From: Patescibacteria group bacterium
GTDB taxonomy: Bacteria > Patescibacteria > Paceibacteria > Paceibacterales > UBA10102
Length of the DNA stretch: 64,000 nt
Direction: 5' to 3'
Assembly (NCBI GenBank): GCA_024239055.1
Contig: JANBVJ010000001.1
Coordinates: 496,001 to 560,000, forward strand
In this document: positions 47,662 through 56,377 of the stretch, piece by piece
Position numbering within the stretch: position 1 is the stretch's first letter
How the letters are laid out: every line of letters starts with the position of its first letter
Notes under the pieces: generated by a model
What the model saw: the letters and a program-made list of their open reading frames with translations, nothing else
Databases searched by the model: none
What the model was told of the DNA's origin: nothing
Position numbers and translations under genes: made by a program

Positions 47662-48186
47662 ATGGTTGATATAATACCAAAACAACAAGAGACGGAATTG
47701 AGTTCAATTGCGCTGACCATAGCCATCGTTATTCTTGTTATATCTGTTGGGAGTTTTGGCATCTTTGCTTTTTTAAAGACAAGGACTGAAAGTAAATTGG
47801 AGGAGGCAACAATATTCCTACTGGAAGGAAAATCAAAGGAACAGGCAGAACTGGAATCTCAGATTTTAGACATCAAGACAAAGCTGGAGGACTTTTCAGT
47901 ATTGGCTTTAAGACAAAATAACCCATCTGCTTTCTTTGAGTTTATTGAAGAGAATACACATCCTGATATTATATTTTCTCAGCTTTCTCTTAATCCACAG
48001 GATAGGAAGGCGGTCATAAATGGAGAGACCAGAACTTTTCGTAACTTGCAGGAACAGATTTTACTACTTAAAGAACAGGCAGACTCAGAAGAGGTAGAGC
48101 TTACCTCCATATCTCTTGGGCAGGAAGGACAGGTAAAATTTACTTTGGTTTTAGAATTTGAACATTCATTCTTTCTTAATCTATGA
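47662..48186 (+). CDS. pilN: PilN-like pilus assembly protein (locus B)
   Basis: 174 residues. MVDIIPKQQE takes the place of the usual N-L-L-P motif for PilM binding, followed by one membrane helix (about 17-40) and a coiled coil. It overlaps the PilO gene by 4 bases. Assignment is by order and layout. Confidence 0.82.
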   Translation: MVDIIPKQQETELSSIALTIAIVILVISVGSFGIFAFLKTRTESKLEEATIFLLEGKSKEQAELESQILDIKTKLEDFSVLALRQNNPSAFFEFIEENTHPDIIFSQLSLNPQDRKAVINGETRTFRNLQEQILLLKEQADSEEVELTSISLGQEGQVKFTLVLEFEHSFFLNL

Positions 48187-48707
48187 ACCGTCCATTTGTA
48201 ATTATTGGAATTGTAGTCATTGTTCTGGTTATTCTGGCCTTCTGGGTCTTTCCTATGTATCAGGATTTTCAGGAACTTTCTGTTGAGTTGATTGAGAAGG
48301 ACGCCGAACTTCAGAATAGAGAAGATTACTTTTCTGAGATTCAATCTATTAATGATAGACTAAAAATATATGAGGAGGAATTGGCAAAGCTACATGCCGC
48401 CATTCCCAATGATTCATCTCTCCCTTCTTTGTATGATTTGGTTCAGCGCCTTAGTTCAGAATCAGGCCTTGTGCTCCGTCAGATCTCAGCTATTGAGGAT
48501 ACAAAGACGGTATCTGGTATTCAAGCTCAGACCATTGCAGTCAGTCTGAATCTGGAAGGTTCTTATGATGGGTTAAAGGCATTTTTAAATAGAATACAGA
48601 CAGCTCCCCGTTTGCTTGACGTAACTTCTGTTGGCTTTGTATCACCTGCTACAGGTCTGCCATTCCAGTTTCAGTTCGCTATTTTTCTAAACGCATTTTC
48701 CTACTAA
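48183..48707 (+). CDS. pilO: PilO-like pilus assembly protein (locus B)
   Basis: 174 residues. Membrane helix about 5-24, coiled coil about 30-65, then a PilO-like globular domain (LPSLYDLVQRLSSESGLVLRQIS ... VSLNLEGSYDGLKAFLNRIQ). This GSYDxLKxFLxxIE-type segment is the best family mark. Tightly packed between PilN and the small protein at 48709. Confidence 0.88.
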   Translation: MNRPFVIIGIVVIVLVILAFWVFPMYQDFQELSVELIEKDAELQNREDYFSEIQSINDRLKIYEEELAKLHAAIPNDSSLPSLYDLVQRLSSESGLVLRQISAIEDTKTVSGIQAQTIAVSLNLEGSYDGLKAFLNRIQTAPRLLDVTSVGFVSPATGLPFQFQFAIFLNAFSY

Positions 48708-48708
48708 T

Positions 48709-48972
48709 ATGGCTATTACATTTATTCAACAAAAAAAACGACAGAAATACTTCCTTGCTGCCCTATCTGCAGTGATACTTATTACTGGATTCGTGCTCTG
48801 GCAGGGATTTGTTTCAGATGTTGGTACTGAGGGTCCTTTAATAAAACCTCCCCAGGAAGTTGTTCTGCGATTTGATGTTTTAGAAAGTGAGGCCTTAAAC
48901 AGACTAGAGAATCCAGGAGTTGAGCTTACTTTACCAACTGAGACAGGAAAAGGAAATCCATTTCTTAAGTAA
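48709..48972 (+). CDS. 87-residue membrane protein in the PilP position
   Basis: One helix (about 15-34, FLAALSAVILITGFVLWQGF) and a short exported tail that ends GKGNPFLK. The NPF ending and place between PilO and PilB resemble the N-P-F motifs of PilP/GspC-type linkers, though no lipobox exists. Function unknown. The same slot in locus A holds the 100-residue protein at 11692. Confidence 0.65.
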   Translation: MAITFIQQKKRQKYFLAALSAVILITGFVLWQGFVSDVGTEGPLIKPPQEVVLRFDVLESEALNRLENPGVELTLPTETGKGNPFLK

Positions 48973-48975
48973 CAT

Positions 48976-50703
48976 ATGAGTACTCTTACGCGACTTGTAA
49001 AACAAAAGGTTATTACAAAAGAACAGGCATCTGAGTTGGAGGCTGCAGCTCAGTCTGCTTCAGTTTCAGTTGAAGAGTTGGCGCTCCAGAAGAATATTGT
49101 TAACGAGGATATTCTATTTTCTGCAAAGGCTGAAGAGTTAAAACTTCCACTGCGTAAAGTGACAGCGGAATCCATTTCTCCTGAGATTCTAGAATTAATA
49201 CCAGAGGATTCTGCAAAGTACTATCGCATAGCCCCACTCTCTTTAAAGAACAATAAGTTGGAAGTTGGCATGGTGGAACCCGAAAACACGCAAGCCCAGC
49301 AGGCACTGAAGTTCTTGGCGCGCCAGGGGAACTTCTCTTATGTTTCAGCTTTGATTACCCCTTCTACATTTCATAAAATCTTTGCTCAGTATCGGAATAC
49401 GAAGACGGAAACCGGCAAGGTGCTAGAGGAACTGGAACAAGAGATAAAGATAGAAAAACCTACTACATTAAGAGATGCGGTACAGAGGCTTGTTGAGGAG
49501 GCTCCTGTTACCAAGATGGTTGCCGTTATCTTAAGAACTGCTGTTGAGGGAGGAGCATCTGATATTCATGTGGAACCTGTAAAAGACAGGTTGCGAGTGA
49601 GATTCCGTTCTTTAGGGGAACTTCACTCTTCTTTGTTTTTGCCAGCGAACGTGCATCAGACTATTATTGCGAGAATCAAGATTCTTGCCAATTTAAAGAT
49701 TGACGAGAGCCGTACTCCTCAGGATGGTAGGTTTTCTGCCACGATTGATGACAAGTCTGTGGATTTTCGTGTTGCAACCTTTCCTACAGCGTTAGGTGAG
49801 AAGGTGGCAATTAGAGTATTGGATCCATCTAAGGGTCTCAAGGGTCTTGAGAATCTTGGTTTGGAGGGAACAAACCTCACAAAGGTAAAAGAAGCCTTAA
49901 AAAAGCCATTTGGTCTTGTACTTTCTACCGGCCCCACGGGTTCTGGTAAGACAACTACGCTTTACTCAATGCTCAGCTCTATAAACCGAGAAGGAGTAAA
50001 TATTGTGAGCTTGGAAGATCCAATTGAGTATTTAATAAAAGGAGTGAATCAGTCCCAGATACGGCCTGAATTGGGATATGACTTTGCCCAGGGACTGCGC
50101 CAAGTGCTTAGGCAAGACCCAGATATTATTATGGTAGGTGAGATTAGAGACATTGAGACTGCCTCCCTCGTGACACATGCGGCCTTAACCGGGCATATCG
50201 TGCTCTCTACTCTTCATACCAACAACGCCGGGAGTGTGGTGATAAGGTTGTTAAATATGGGAGTGGATAAATATCTTATTCCGGCCACCCTTTCCATTGC
50301 TTTGGCGCAGCGTCTTGTGCGGCGCTTGTGCGATGCCTGCAAGGAAGCTGTTCCTGCATCAAAGGAGATTAGAGAACTTATGATAAAAGAGCTTGAGTCA
50401 GCTCCGCCTTCTCTTCAAAAACAACTTGCTTCTCATCTTTCAAATAAGGAGAGCATTAAGGTGTACAAAGCAGTGGGATGTAAGAAGTGCGGGGGGTCTG
50501 GATACTCAGGACGCACTGGAATATTTGAGGTTGTGGAGATGACGCCACAGCTTGCTGCCATTATTCTTTCTGAACCTACAGAATCCAAGATTACGCAAGA
50601 GCTTAAGGCTCAAGGTATGGTAACAATGGCTCAAGATGGGTTTGCCAAGGTATTGGATGGCGTGACAACGCCAGAGGAGATATTGCAGCAGACCGGCGAA
50701 TGA
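48976..50703 (+). CDS. pilB: PilB pilus extension ATPase (locus B)
   Basis: 575 residues. N-terminal GSPII_E domain, then Walker A GPTGSGKTT at 319-327, Walker B IIMVGEIRD and the His box TGHIVLSTLHTN. The zinc tetracysteine motif is complete (RLCDACKEA and VGCKKCGGSGYSGRTGIFE), unlike the locus A copy. Extends the locus B pilus. Followed by the broken receiver gene and pilT. Confidence 0.95.
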   Translation: MSTLTRLVKQKVITKEQASELEAAAQSASVSVEELALQKNIVNEDILFSAKAEELKLPLRKVTAESISPEILELIPEDSAKYYRIAPLSLKNNKLEVGMVEPENTQAQQALKFLARQGNFSYVSALITPSTFHKIFAQYRNTKTETGKVLEELEQEIKIEKPTTLRDAVQRLVEEAPVTKMVAVILRTAVEGGASDIHVEPVKDRLRVRFRSLGELHSSLFLPANVHQTIIARIKILANLKIDESRTPQDGRFSATIDDKSVDFRVATFPTALGEKVAIRVLDPSKGLKGLENLGLEGTNLTKVKEALKKPFGLVLSTGPTGSGKTTTLYSMLSSINREGVNIVSLEDPIEYLIKGVNQSQIRPELGYDFAQGLRQVLRQDPDIIMVGEIRDIETASLVTHAALTGHIVLSTLHTNNAGSVVIRLLNMGVDKYLIPATLSIALAQRLVRRLCDACKEAVPASKEIRELMIKELESAPPSLQKQLASHLSNKESIKVYKAVGCKKCGGSGYSGRTGIFEVVEMTPQLAAIILSEPTESKITQELKAQGMVTMAQDGFAKVLDGVTTPEEILQQTGE

Positions 50704-50719
50704 GTGTATTATAATATAT

Positions 50720-50866
50720 ATGATGTCAAAAATTCTTCTTATTGAGGACGACCCTCTTTTAATAGACATTTATACTACTAAGTTTAAAGAACATAGTTTT
50801 GAGGTGCAGGTTGAAGATGATGGGGAAAGGGTAGTAGGAGAGATACAAAAATTACTACAAATCTAA
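50720..50866 (+). pseudogene. Truncated response regulator between pilB and pilT
   Basis: 48 residues. MSKILLIEDDPLLIDIYTTKF is the start of a receiver domain with the acidic pair, then FEVQVEDDGERVVGEIQKLLQI* runs straight into what looks like the last helix of the domain. The part with the phospho-acceptor Asp, Thr/Ser and Lys is missing, consistent with an in-frame internal deletion. Its place in the operon, stop overlapping the pilT ATG (TAATG), shows that the locus once coded for a full receiver here. It cannot be phosphorylated. A TATAAT box lies at 50710-50715. It might still be translated. Confidence 0.75.
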
Positions 50867-51927
50867 TGCCGGAAGTTAATATGCAAAGTTTACTAGAGCT
50901 GACTGTTAAGGAATGTGCATCTGACCTTCATCTTTCTGTGGGACATCCTCCAGTACTCAGAATTTCAGGGCGTTTAGTGCCATTAATTAAGGAGAAGAAG
51001 TTGGACGCAGAAGAGATAAGAGCATTGGCTCTTTCTATTATGACAGAAGAGCAGGCTCAGCGTTTGGAAAAGGATCGAGAGATTGATTTTTCTTATAACA
51101 TAGAAGACAGAGGCAGATTTCGTGTTAATATCTTTTTTCAGCAGGGAACTGTTAGTTGCGCACTAAGACTCATTCCAAGCAAGATTAAGACTATAGAGGA
51201 GCTGAGTCTTCCCAGGGTTCTTCATAAGTTTACAGAAGCTCATCAGGGTTTTGTTATTATTACAGGTCCATCCTCTCACGGAAAGTCCACGACTCTGGCT
51301 GCCTTAATTGACGAGATTAATCATACGAGGTCAGATCACATTATTACCATTGAAGACCCTATTGAGTATGTGTTTGAGGATGATAAAGCCATTATTGACC
51401 AGCGAGAGGTGAACCAGGATACAAAGTCCTTTCAAAGCGCTCTGCGTGCGACCTTCAGGCAAGATCCAGATGTAATTATGGTAGGTGAGATGCGGGATGC
51501 AGAAACTATGGCGACAGCCATAACAGCGGCTGAAACCGGACATCTTGTTTTTGCTACATTACATACAAACTCAGCAGCTCAGACTATTCACCGTATCGTG
51601 GACTCCTTTCCTCCAGGTCAGCAGGGGCAGGTCAGAGCTCAACTTTCAGGTTCTCTCTTGGGCGTGGTTTCCCAACGTTTAATACCAAGAATAAAGGGAG
51701 GGTTAATCCCGGCTTGCGAGGTTATGCTGGCTTCCCCTGCCATTGGAAACCTTATTCGAGAGAATAAGACCCATGAACTACCCTTGGTTATCGAGACTTC
51801 AGGTGAGCAAGGCATGGTTTCTTTAAATAGAGCTTTGGCAAATCTTGTAAAGGCAAAAGAGATAACTCTAGAGAACGCGCTCGCCTACTCGCTCAATGCA
51901 GCTGAGCTTCGTTCCCTTGCCAGGTAA
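50866..51927 (+). CDS. pilT: PilT pilus retraction ATPase
   Basis: 353 residues, usual length. Walker A is GPSSHGKST at 134-142 (more often GPTGSGKST), Walker B VIMVGEMRD, His box TGHLVFATLHTNSAAQT and the C-terminal AIRNLIRE-type motif as AIGNLIRE. It is the only retraction ATPase in the window, thus only locus B is expected to twitch. The ATG overlaps the stop of the broken receiver gene, and pilC starts at its stop. Confidence 0.96.
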   Translation: MPEVNMQSLLELTVKECASDLHLSVGHPPVLRISGRLVPLIKEKKLDAEEIRALALSIMTEEQAQRLEKDREIDFSYNIEDRGRFRVNIFFQQGTVSCALRLIPSKIKTIEELSLPRVLHKFTEAHQGFVIITGPSSHGKSTTLAALIDEINHTRSDHIITIEDPIEYVFEDDKAIIDQREVNQDTKSFQSALRATFRQDPDVIMVGEMRDAETMATAITAAETGHLVFATLHTNSAAQTIHRIVDSFPPGQQGQVRAQLSGSLLGVVSQRLIPRIKGGLIPACEVMLASPAIGNLIRENKTHELPLVIETSGEQGMVSLNRALANLVKAKEITLENALAYSLNAAELRSLAR

Positions 51928-53132
51928 TGAAGTTTAACTATCAAGCTAGAGACCAAAAAGGACAGACTCAGGTTGGAGTTGTTGAGGCATCTTCAAGAGA
52001 GTCAGCTTTTCAGTTATTGGGACGGTCAGGTTTAGTTGTTACTGTATTGGAGGAAGCCGGAGCCCGACCCATTTATGCCCGTCGTATTACGTTCTTTGAT
52101 AAGGTTTCAGCAAAAGACCTTGTTTTGTTTTCTCGTCAGTTAGCTATTCTCTTTCGTTCTAAGGTTTCACTTATTGAGGCGCTCCAAACTATTGCCAAGC
52201 AGGCAGAACACCAGACGTTTCGAGAAAAGATAATCAGGTTATCTGAAAGCGTAGAAGGCGGAACTGCGTTTTCTGATGCATTAGGTGAGTATCCAAAGGT
52301 CTTTTCTTCTTTTTACGTGAATATTGTAAAGTCTGGAGAGGCATCTGGAAAGCTCTCTGATGTTTTAGAATATTTGGCAGATCATCTAGAACGTGAGTAT
52401 GAGCTGAATTCAAAGATAAAGGGAGCTATGGTGTATCCTGCCTTTGTTATTTTTATAGCTATAGCTGTCCTTGGTCTGATGATGTTTTTTGTGATTCCTA
52501 ACCTTTCTGCTGTATTAATGTCTACGGGTCAGGAGCTGCCCATTGTTACAAAGGTGGTCTTGGGATTTGCTTCTTTTTTGCGCTCCTGGGGCTGGATTTT
52601 TATTCTTTTGCTTAGTGGAATCGGGGTTATGGCATTCAGGTATATTCGTACTCCAAAAGGCAAAAGGTTTATGGATAAAATTATACTGCAGATTCCTATG
52701 CTCAATTCTTTTGTTCGTATGATTTACCTCTCTCGTTTTGCTGAAAACCTCTCTACATTAGTTTCAGGAGGTCTTCCTATTGTGCAGTCCCTTGATATTA
52801 CGGCCAAAATTATTGGAAACGATGTATATAAAGATATTATATTGGAAGCAAAAATAGGGGTGAGTAAAGGAGAGCGTATTGGGCAGATACTAGAGCGTTA
52901 TCCCAAGGAGTTTCCTCCAGTGTTTACGCAGATGGTTATTGTGGGAGAGAAGTCAGGGTCTTTGGATACGACATTGCTGAATGTGGTGGAGTTTTACCGA
53001 GACGAGGTGGTTCGTACGACAGATACCTTTTTAAGTATTTTGGAACCTGCCCTTATTGTTGTTCTTGGAGGAGTTGTCGGAGGGTTAATGGCCTCTATTT
53101 TACTGCCATTGTATCAATTATCCTCGTTTTAA
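51927..53132 (+). CDS. pilC: PilC inner-membrane platform protein (locus B)
   Basis: 401 residues. Two T2SSF domains with RQLAILFRSKVSLIEALQ and RFAENLSTLVSGGLPIVQSL, GEASGKL and GEKSGSL motifs, and three membrane helices (about 170-190, 215-235, 370-395). The start overlaps the pilT stop (TAATGA). A short spacer then leads to three pilin genes with their own -10 box. Confidence 0.95.
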   Translation: MKFNYQARDQKGQTQVGVVEASSRESAFQLLGRSGLVVTVLEEAGARPIYARRITFFDKVSAKDLVLFSRQLAILFRSKVSLIEALQTIAKQAEHQTFREKIIRLSESVEGGTAFSDALGEYPKVFSSFYVNIVKSGEASGKLSDVLEYLADHLEREYELNSKIKGAMVYPAFVIFIAIAVLGLMMFFVIPNLSAVLMSTGQELPIVTKVVLGFASFLRSWGWIFILLLSGIGVMAFRYIRTPKGKRFMDKIILQIPMLNSFVRMIYLSRFAENLSTLVSGGLPIVQSLDITAKIIGNDVYKDIILEAKIGVSKGERIGQILERYPKEFPPVFTQMVIVGEKSGSLDTTLLNVVEFYRDEVVRTTDTFLSILEPALIVVLGGVVGGLMASILLPLYQLSSF

Positions 53133-53179
53133 AGTTATGCACATTGCCTTTAATGTATCAAAGTAGGTATAATATATGA

Positions 53180-53632
53180 ATGGTTTTTTCTATGAGAAAT
53201 AGAGGATTTACCTTAATTGAGCTTTTAGTTGTCATAGCAATTATTGGTATTCTTTCCTCAACTATTCTTGTCTCTCTGGGGTCAGCAAGGGGAAAGGCCA
53301 GGGATGCAAGGCGTCAGTCTGATATGCACCAGATTTCCCTTGCAATGGAATTGGATTACTCAGATGAAGAGCGTTTTTCCCAGTACACACCCGCTGAATG
53401 GGAGAGTATTGCAAAGATTGATAGAGATAATGGAAGGTATTTGGATCCCACACCTATGGATCCGCAAACCGGGGCTTATCCCTGGATTGATAATTCGTCC
53501 GGGGCTACAACAGGTTGTTCCAGTCAGCTGTATTGCGTGTATACGAACTTAGAGGAGGGTGATTATTTTGCAGCCTCTGAGAAGGGAAGTCGAGAGATAA
53601 GTTCAGCTCCTACTCAGTGTCCTTGCTGGTAA
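53180..53632 (+). CDS. Major-type IV pilin, copy 1
   Basis: 150 residues. RGFTLIELLVVIAIIGILSSTILVSLG is the canonical prepilin start, followed by ARGKARDARRQSDMHQIS, typical of Patescibacteria pilins, and a Cys-containing C-terminal domain (CSSQLYC, CPCW). TATAAT at 53168-53173 lies 6 bases before the ATG, so a dedicated, nearly leaderless transcript is likely. Processed by PilD (55591). A second in-frame ATG (53192) is possible. Confidence 0.9.
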   Translation: MVFSMRNRGFTLIELLVVIAIIGILSSTILVSLGSARGKARDARRQSDMHQISLAMELDYSDEERFSQYTPAEWESIAKIDRDNGRYLDPTPMDPQTGAYPWIDNSSGATTGCSSQLYCVYTNLEEGDYFAASEKGSREISSAPTQCPCW

Positions 53633-53665
53633 AATGGTGTATACTATATAAATACATAATATTCT

Positions 53666-54127
53666 ATGCAACATATATTTAAACGACGTACAAAAGGTTT
53701 TACTTTAATTGAGCTTTTAGTTGTGATTGCGGTTATTGGAATGCTAGCATCTATTGTATTGGTTTCTTTGGGTCCTGCTCGTGAAAAGGCAAGGGATGCA
53801 AGGAGAAAGTCAGATATTCGTCAGATTTCCTTAGCCATGGAATTGTGTTATGACGATTCTGCTTGTGGAACAGCAAGAGAGCAGTATCTTGCCATGTCAG
53901 CTGGGGCTAACGCGGTATCGGCGATTGGGACATATATGGATCCTGTACCTTCAGACCCTTCAGATTCCTCACCAAATCAATATATTTGGGTTAGTAATGC
54001 AGGTAATCTGGATAAATTCTGTGTGTCTGCGAAGTTGGAAAACGAGGCAAATACATGGATTGCGGCTTCTGAAAAAGGAACGAGATTTGACCTTACAGCA
54101 GTCCCGGCAGCAATACCATGCTGGTAA
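53666..54127 (+). CDS. Major-type IV pilin, copy 2
   Basis: 153 residues. KGFTLIELLVVIAVIGMLASIVLVSLG, then AREKARDARRKSDIRQIS. The C-terminal ends share the pattern AASEKG and PCW with copy 1, and CYDDSAC adds a second Cys pair. Tandem paralogue of the genes at 53180 and 54189. Confidence 0.9.
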   Translation: MQHIFKRRTKGFTLIELLVVIAVIGMLASIVLVSLGPAREKARDARRKSDIRQISLAMELCYDDSACGTAREQYLAMSAGANAVSAIGTYMDPVPSDPSDSSPNQYIWVSNAGNLDKFCVSAKLENEANTWIAASEKGTRFDLTAVPAAIPCW

Positions 54128-54188
54128 ATGAAATTTGGAATTTAGTAACTAAAGGTCGTGTGAACGTAAATAGATTAAACATACTACT

Positions 54189-54602
54189 ATGAAAAAAGGT
54201 TTTACGCTCATTGAGCTTTTGGTTGTTATTGCCATCATTGGAATTTTAGCTGGTATTGTACTTGTCTCTTTAGGTGGAGCTCGTAGTTCAGCTAGGGATG
54301 CAAGACGTCAGTCAGACATGCGTCAGGTTAGCACGGCACAAGAACTTTACTACAACGATAACGCCGCTTACATGTCTTCTGCATCAGCTCCATCTGATAT
54401 TGGAACCTATCTTGCAACCTTTCCAACAGATCCTCAGGGATCAGCATATGGATGGGCAGATAACTCTAGTGATGCGCAGGATTACTGTGCTTATGCAACC
54501 TTAGAGAAGACAGGAACAGATACAGTTTATTTTGTAGCAGGACCTAATGGGGCAAAGGAAGTTGATTCAGCATCAGCTCCAACACTCGCCTCTTGTGAGT
54601 AG
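54189..54602 (+). CDS. Major-type IV pilin, copy 3
   Basis: 137 residues. KKGFTLIELLVVIAIIGILAG, then ARSSARDARRQSDMRQVS and a shorter C-terminal domain with two cysteines (DYCAYATLEK and SCE). Last of three tandem pilins, ending in a hairpin terminator. It may be the most expressed or a variant subunit; which is the main pilin cannot be told. Confidence 0.9.
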   Translation: MKKGFTLIELLVVIAIIGILAGIVLVSLGGARSSARDARRQSDMRQVSTAQELYYNDNAAYMSSASAPSDIGTYLATFPTDPQGSAYGWADNSSDAQDYCAYATLEKTGTDTVYFVAGPNGAKEVDSASAPTLASCE

Positions 54603-54624
54603 TTTGGTTGTTGAGAAATAGAGG

Positions 54625-54656
54625 ATGCCCTTCTGTTGGAGGGCATTTTCTTTTGC
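54625..54656 (+). terminator. Terminator after the pilin genes
   Basis: ATGCCCTTC and GGAGGGCAT pair over 9 bp around TGTT, followed by TTTCTTTT. Confidence 0.85.
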
Positions 54657-54730
54657 CCAAATCAGGTTTAGTTTACTGGTATACATAATAGTTGACATCA
54701 TTTTTAGGATTGATACGATGTATATATGAT

Positions 54731-54897
54731 ATGGCAACAATCACCATTCCCAAAAATTTGCTCAGAAAGACGATCTCGTAGTAATTCCTCGCAAGCAATA
54801 CGAGACGCTTTTGGAAATTGTAGAGAAGAAAACGCTTGACGCAGATATCCAGAAGTCTCTGGAAGATTACAAAGAAGGAAGGTATTACTCCGCATAA
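54731..54897 (+). pseudogene. Frameshifted AbrB/RelB-like antitoxin remnant
   Basis: ATG starts MATITIPKNLLRK, then a one-base loss near 54769 shifts the frame to DDLVVIPRKQYETLLEIVEKK..LEDYKEGRYYSA and TAA. Joined, the two parts look like a type II antitoxin with a swapped-hairpin/Phd-like start. No intact toxin follows; the next 130 bases carry no ORF. Likely a decayed toxin-antitoxin unit behind the pilin terminator. The rest of 54603-55029 shows nothing else. Confidence 0.6.
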
Positions 54898-55029
54898 GTG
54901 GTGTTACGACTTTGAGGGATTACAGTACCTTCTCAAACACTCAAAAGTATTTAAAGATATAAGAAGACTCACGACTTAAGATGAACTTGCAAGCACTCCA
55001 TTTATCCATAATAGACCAGAAGAAGATGT

Positions 55030-55461
55030 ATGCGTGATTGCAAGAAAAAAATAGATATTCCAGAGAAACATCCGAATGTTTCAGTGAAGGCTGTCTTAAA
55101 ATGGAAGAATAAGATTCTTATTTTACAGCATGGAAATGGATCAATAGACTTTCCAGGGGGAAGGATGGAGTTTAAAGAAACACTCTTGGGAACGTTACGT
55201 CGAGAATTAGAAGAGGAGCTTAACTATACTCTCTCAGAAGAACCAGAGTTGTTTGATGTTTGGAATTACATTTCCAAAAACAAAAGACGCCACAGTGTAT
55301 TAATATTCTATATTGTAGAACTATTGGAACAACCAAAAAACATGTCTCTTGAGAGAGGGGTTACTGCTTTGTGGCTGACAAAAGATCAATTTCTACAAAA
55401 GAATATAATTCAAAATCGCGACTTTCTTGAAAAACTATTTCGTTGGCAAAAGGCAGGATAA
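55030..55461 (+). CDS. NUDIX hydrolase, second copy
   Basis: 143 residues. GGRMEFKETLLGTLRRELEEELNY is a full NUDIX box (E and REx2EE present), the start of the domain being VSVKAVLKWKNKILILQHG. Substrate unknown. It lies behind the antitoxin remnant and ahead of pilD, but on its own; the exact start is uncertain since the ATG at 55030 follows AT-rich DNA without a Shine-Dalgarno site. Confidence 0.87.
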   Translation: MRDCKKKIDIPEKHPNVSVKAVLKWKNKILILQHGNGSIDFPGGRMEFKETLLGTLRRELEEELNYTLSEEPELFDVWNYISKNKRRHSVLIFYIVELLEQPKNMSLERGVTALWLTKDQFLQKNIIQNRDFLEKLFRWQKAG

Positions 55462-55590
55462 CATAATCTTAATACAAGCCGTTATTGGAATTCAATATAC
55501 CAAAAAGAACTCAAAAATGGAGATATACTGCAAGCAGATTATCATCGGAATTACCAGTGGTAAGAAGTTTGGTATACTATTCTTATATAT

Positions 55591-56337
55591 ATGATACTCG
55601 TTGTATTTATTCTTGGGTTGATTATCGGAAGTTTCATGAATGCCGTGATTTGGCGTATGGGAACAGGGTTGAGTGTGCTGAAGGGACGCTCTGTCTGTCC
55701 TCACTGCAAGCACACCCTCAGACTGACAGACCTCATTCCTGTAGTGAGTATCGTATTGCTGCGCGGGAAGTGCCGGTACTGTAGCAAACCAATATCTATT
55801 CAATATCCTGTAGTGGAAGTAGCAACAGGTTTTATATTTGCCTTTTTACTTTGGTTTATTGGATTAAATATATTAGAGCTTCTAGTTTTATGGATTCTAG
55901 CATCTCTTTTAATTGTTATCTTTGTGTATGACCTTAAGCATTTTATTATTCCAGATACCATGGTGTTTGGGTCTATATTTTTGGCTGTAGTATGGCAGGT
56001 TATACAGGGAGATATAATCTCAGGTTTAATTTCAGGTATTGGGGCCGCAGCCTTCTTCTTTTTGTTATTCTTTATTTCCAAAGGAACATGGATGGGGTTT
56101 GGAGACGTAAAGTTAGCTTTGTTTATGGGTTTATTCCTTGGTTGGCCCAATATTATTGTTGCCTTGTTTATAGCTTTTCTTGTGGGGGCTATGGTTGGTG
56201 TTGCGCTTGTTGCATTAAAAAAGAAAGGAATGCGCTCTGAGGTTCCATTTGGTCCTTTTCTTTTATTTGGTAGTGCTATTGCCTTTGTATTGGGGAATAC
56301 TCTTGTTGATTGGTATTACAATCTGCTGATGGTATAA
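55591..56337 (+). CDS. pilD: Prepilin peptidase/N-methyltransferase PilD
   Basis: 248 residues, about eight membrane helices. The cytoplasmic zinc loop holds CPHC and CRYC; the two catalytic aspartates lie in VYDLKHFIIPD and GFGDVKL. It cleaves all prepilins in the window (loci A and B) and methylates the new N terminus. A TATACT box about 20 bases upstream gives a short leader. No second prepilin peptidase is visible, so both loci share this one. Confidence 0.96.
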   Translation: MILVVFILGLIIGSFMNAVIWRMGTGLSVLKGRSVCPHCKHTLRLTDLIPVVSIVLLRGKCRYCSKPISIQYPVVEVATGFIFAFLLWFIGLNILELLVLWILASLLIVIFVYDLKHFIIPDTMVFGSIFLAVVWQVIQGDIISGLISGIGAAAFFFLLFFISKGTWMGFGDVKLALFMGLFLGWPNIIVALFIAFLVGAMVGVALVALKKKGMRSEVPFGPFLLFGSAIAFVLGNTLVDWYYNLLMV

Positions 56338-56377
56338 TATAACAAGGTCAAGTTTATATATTAAAATTACATAATTT

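Noticed and set aside
51265..51291. PilT Walker A (GPSSHGKST) as a dead ATPase
   Set aside because: Gly, Lys and Ser of the GxxxxGKS pattern are all present, so it should bind ATP.
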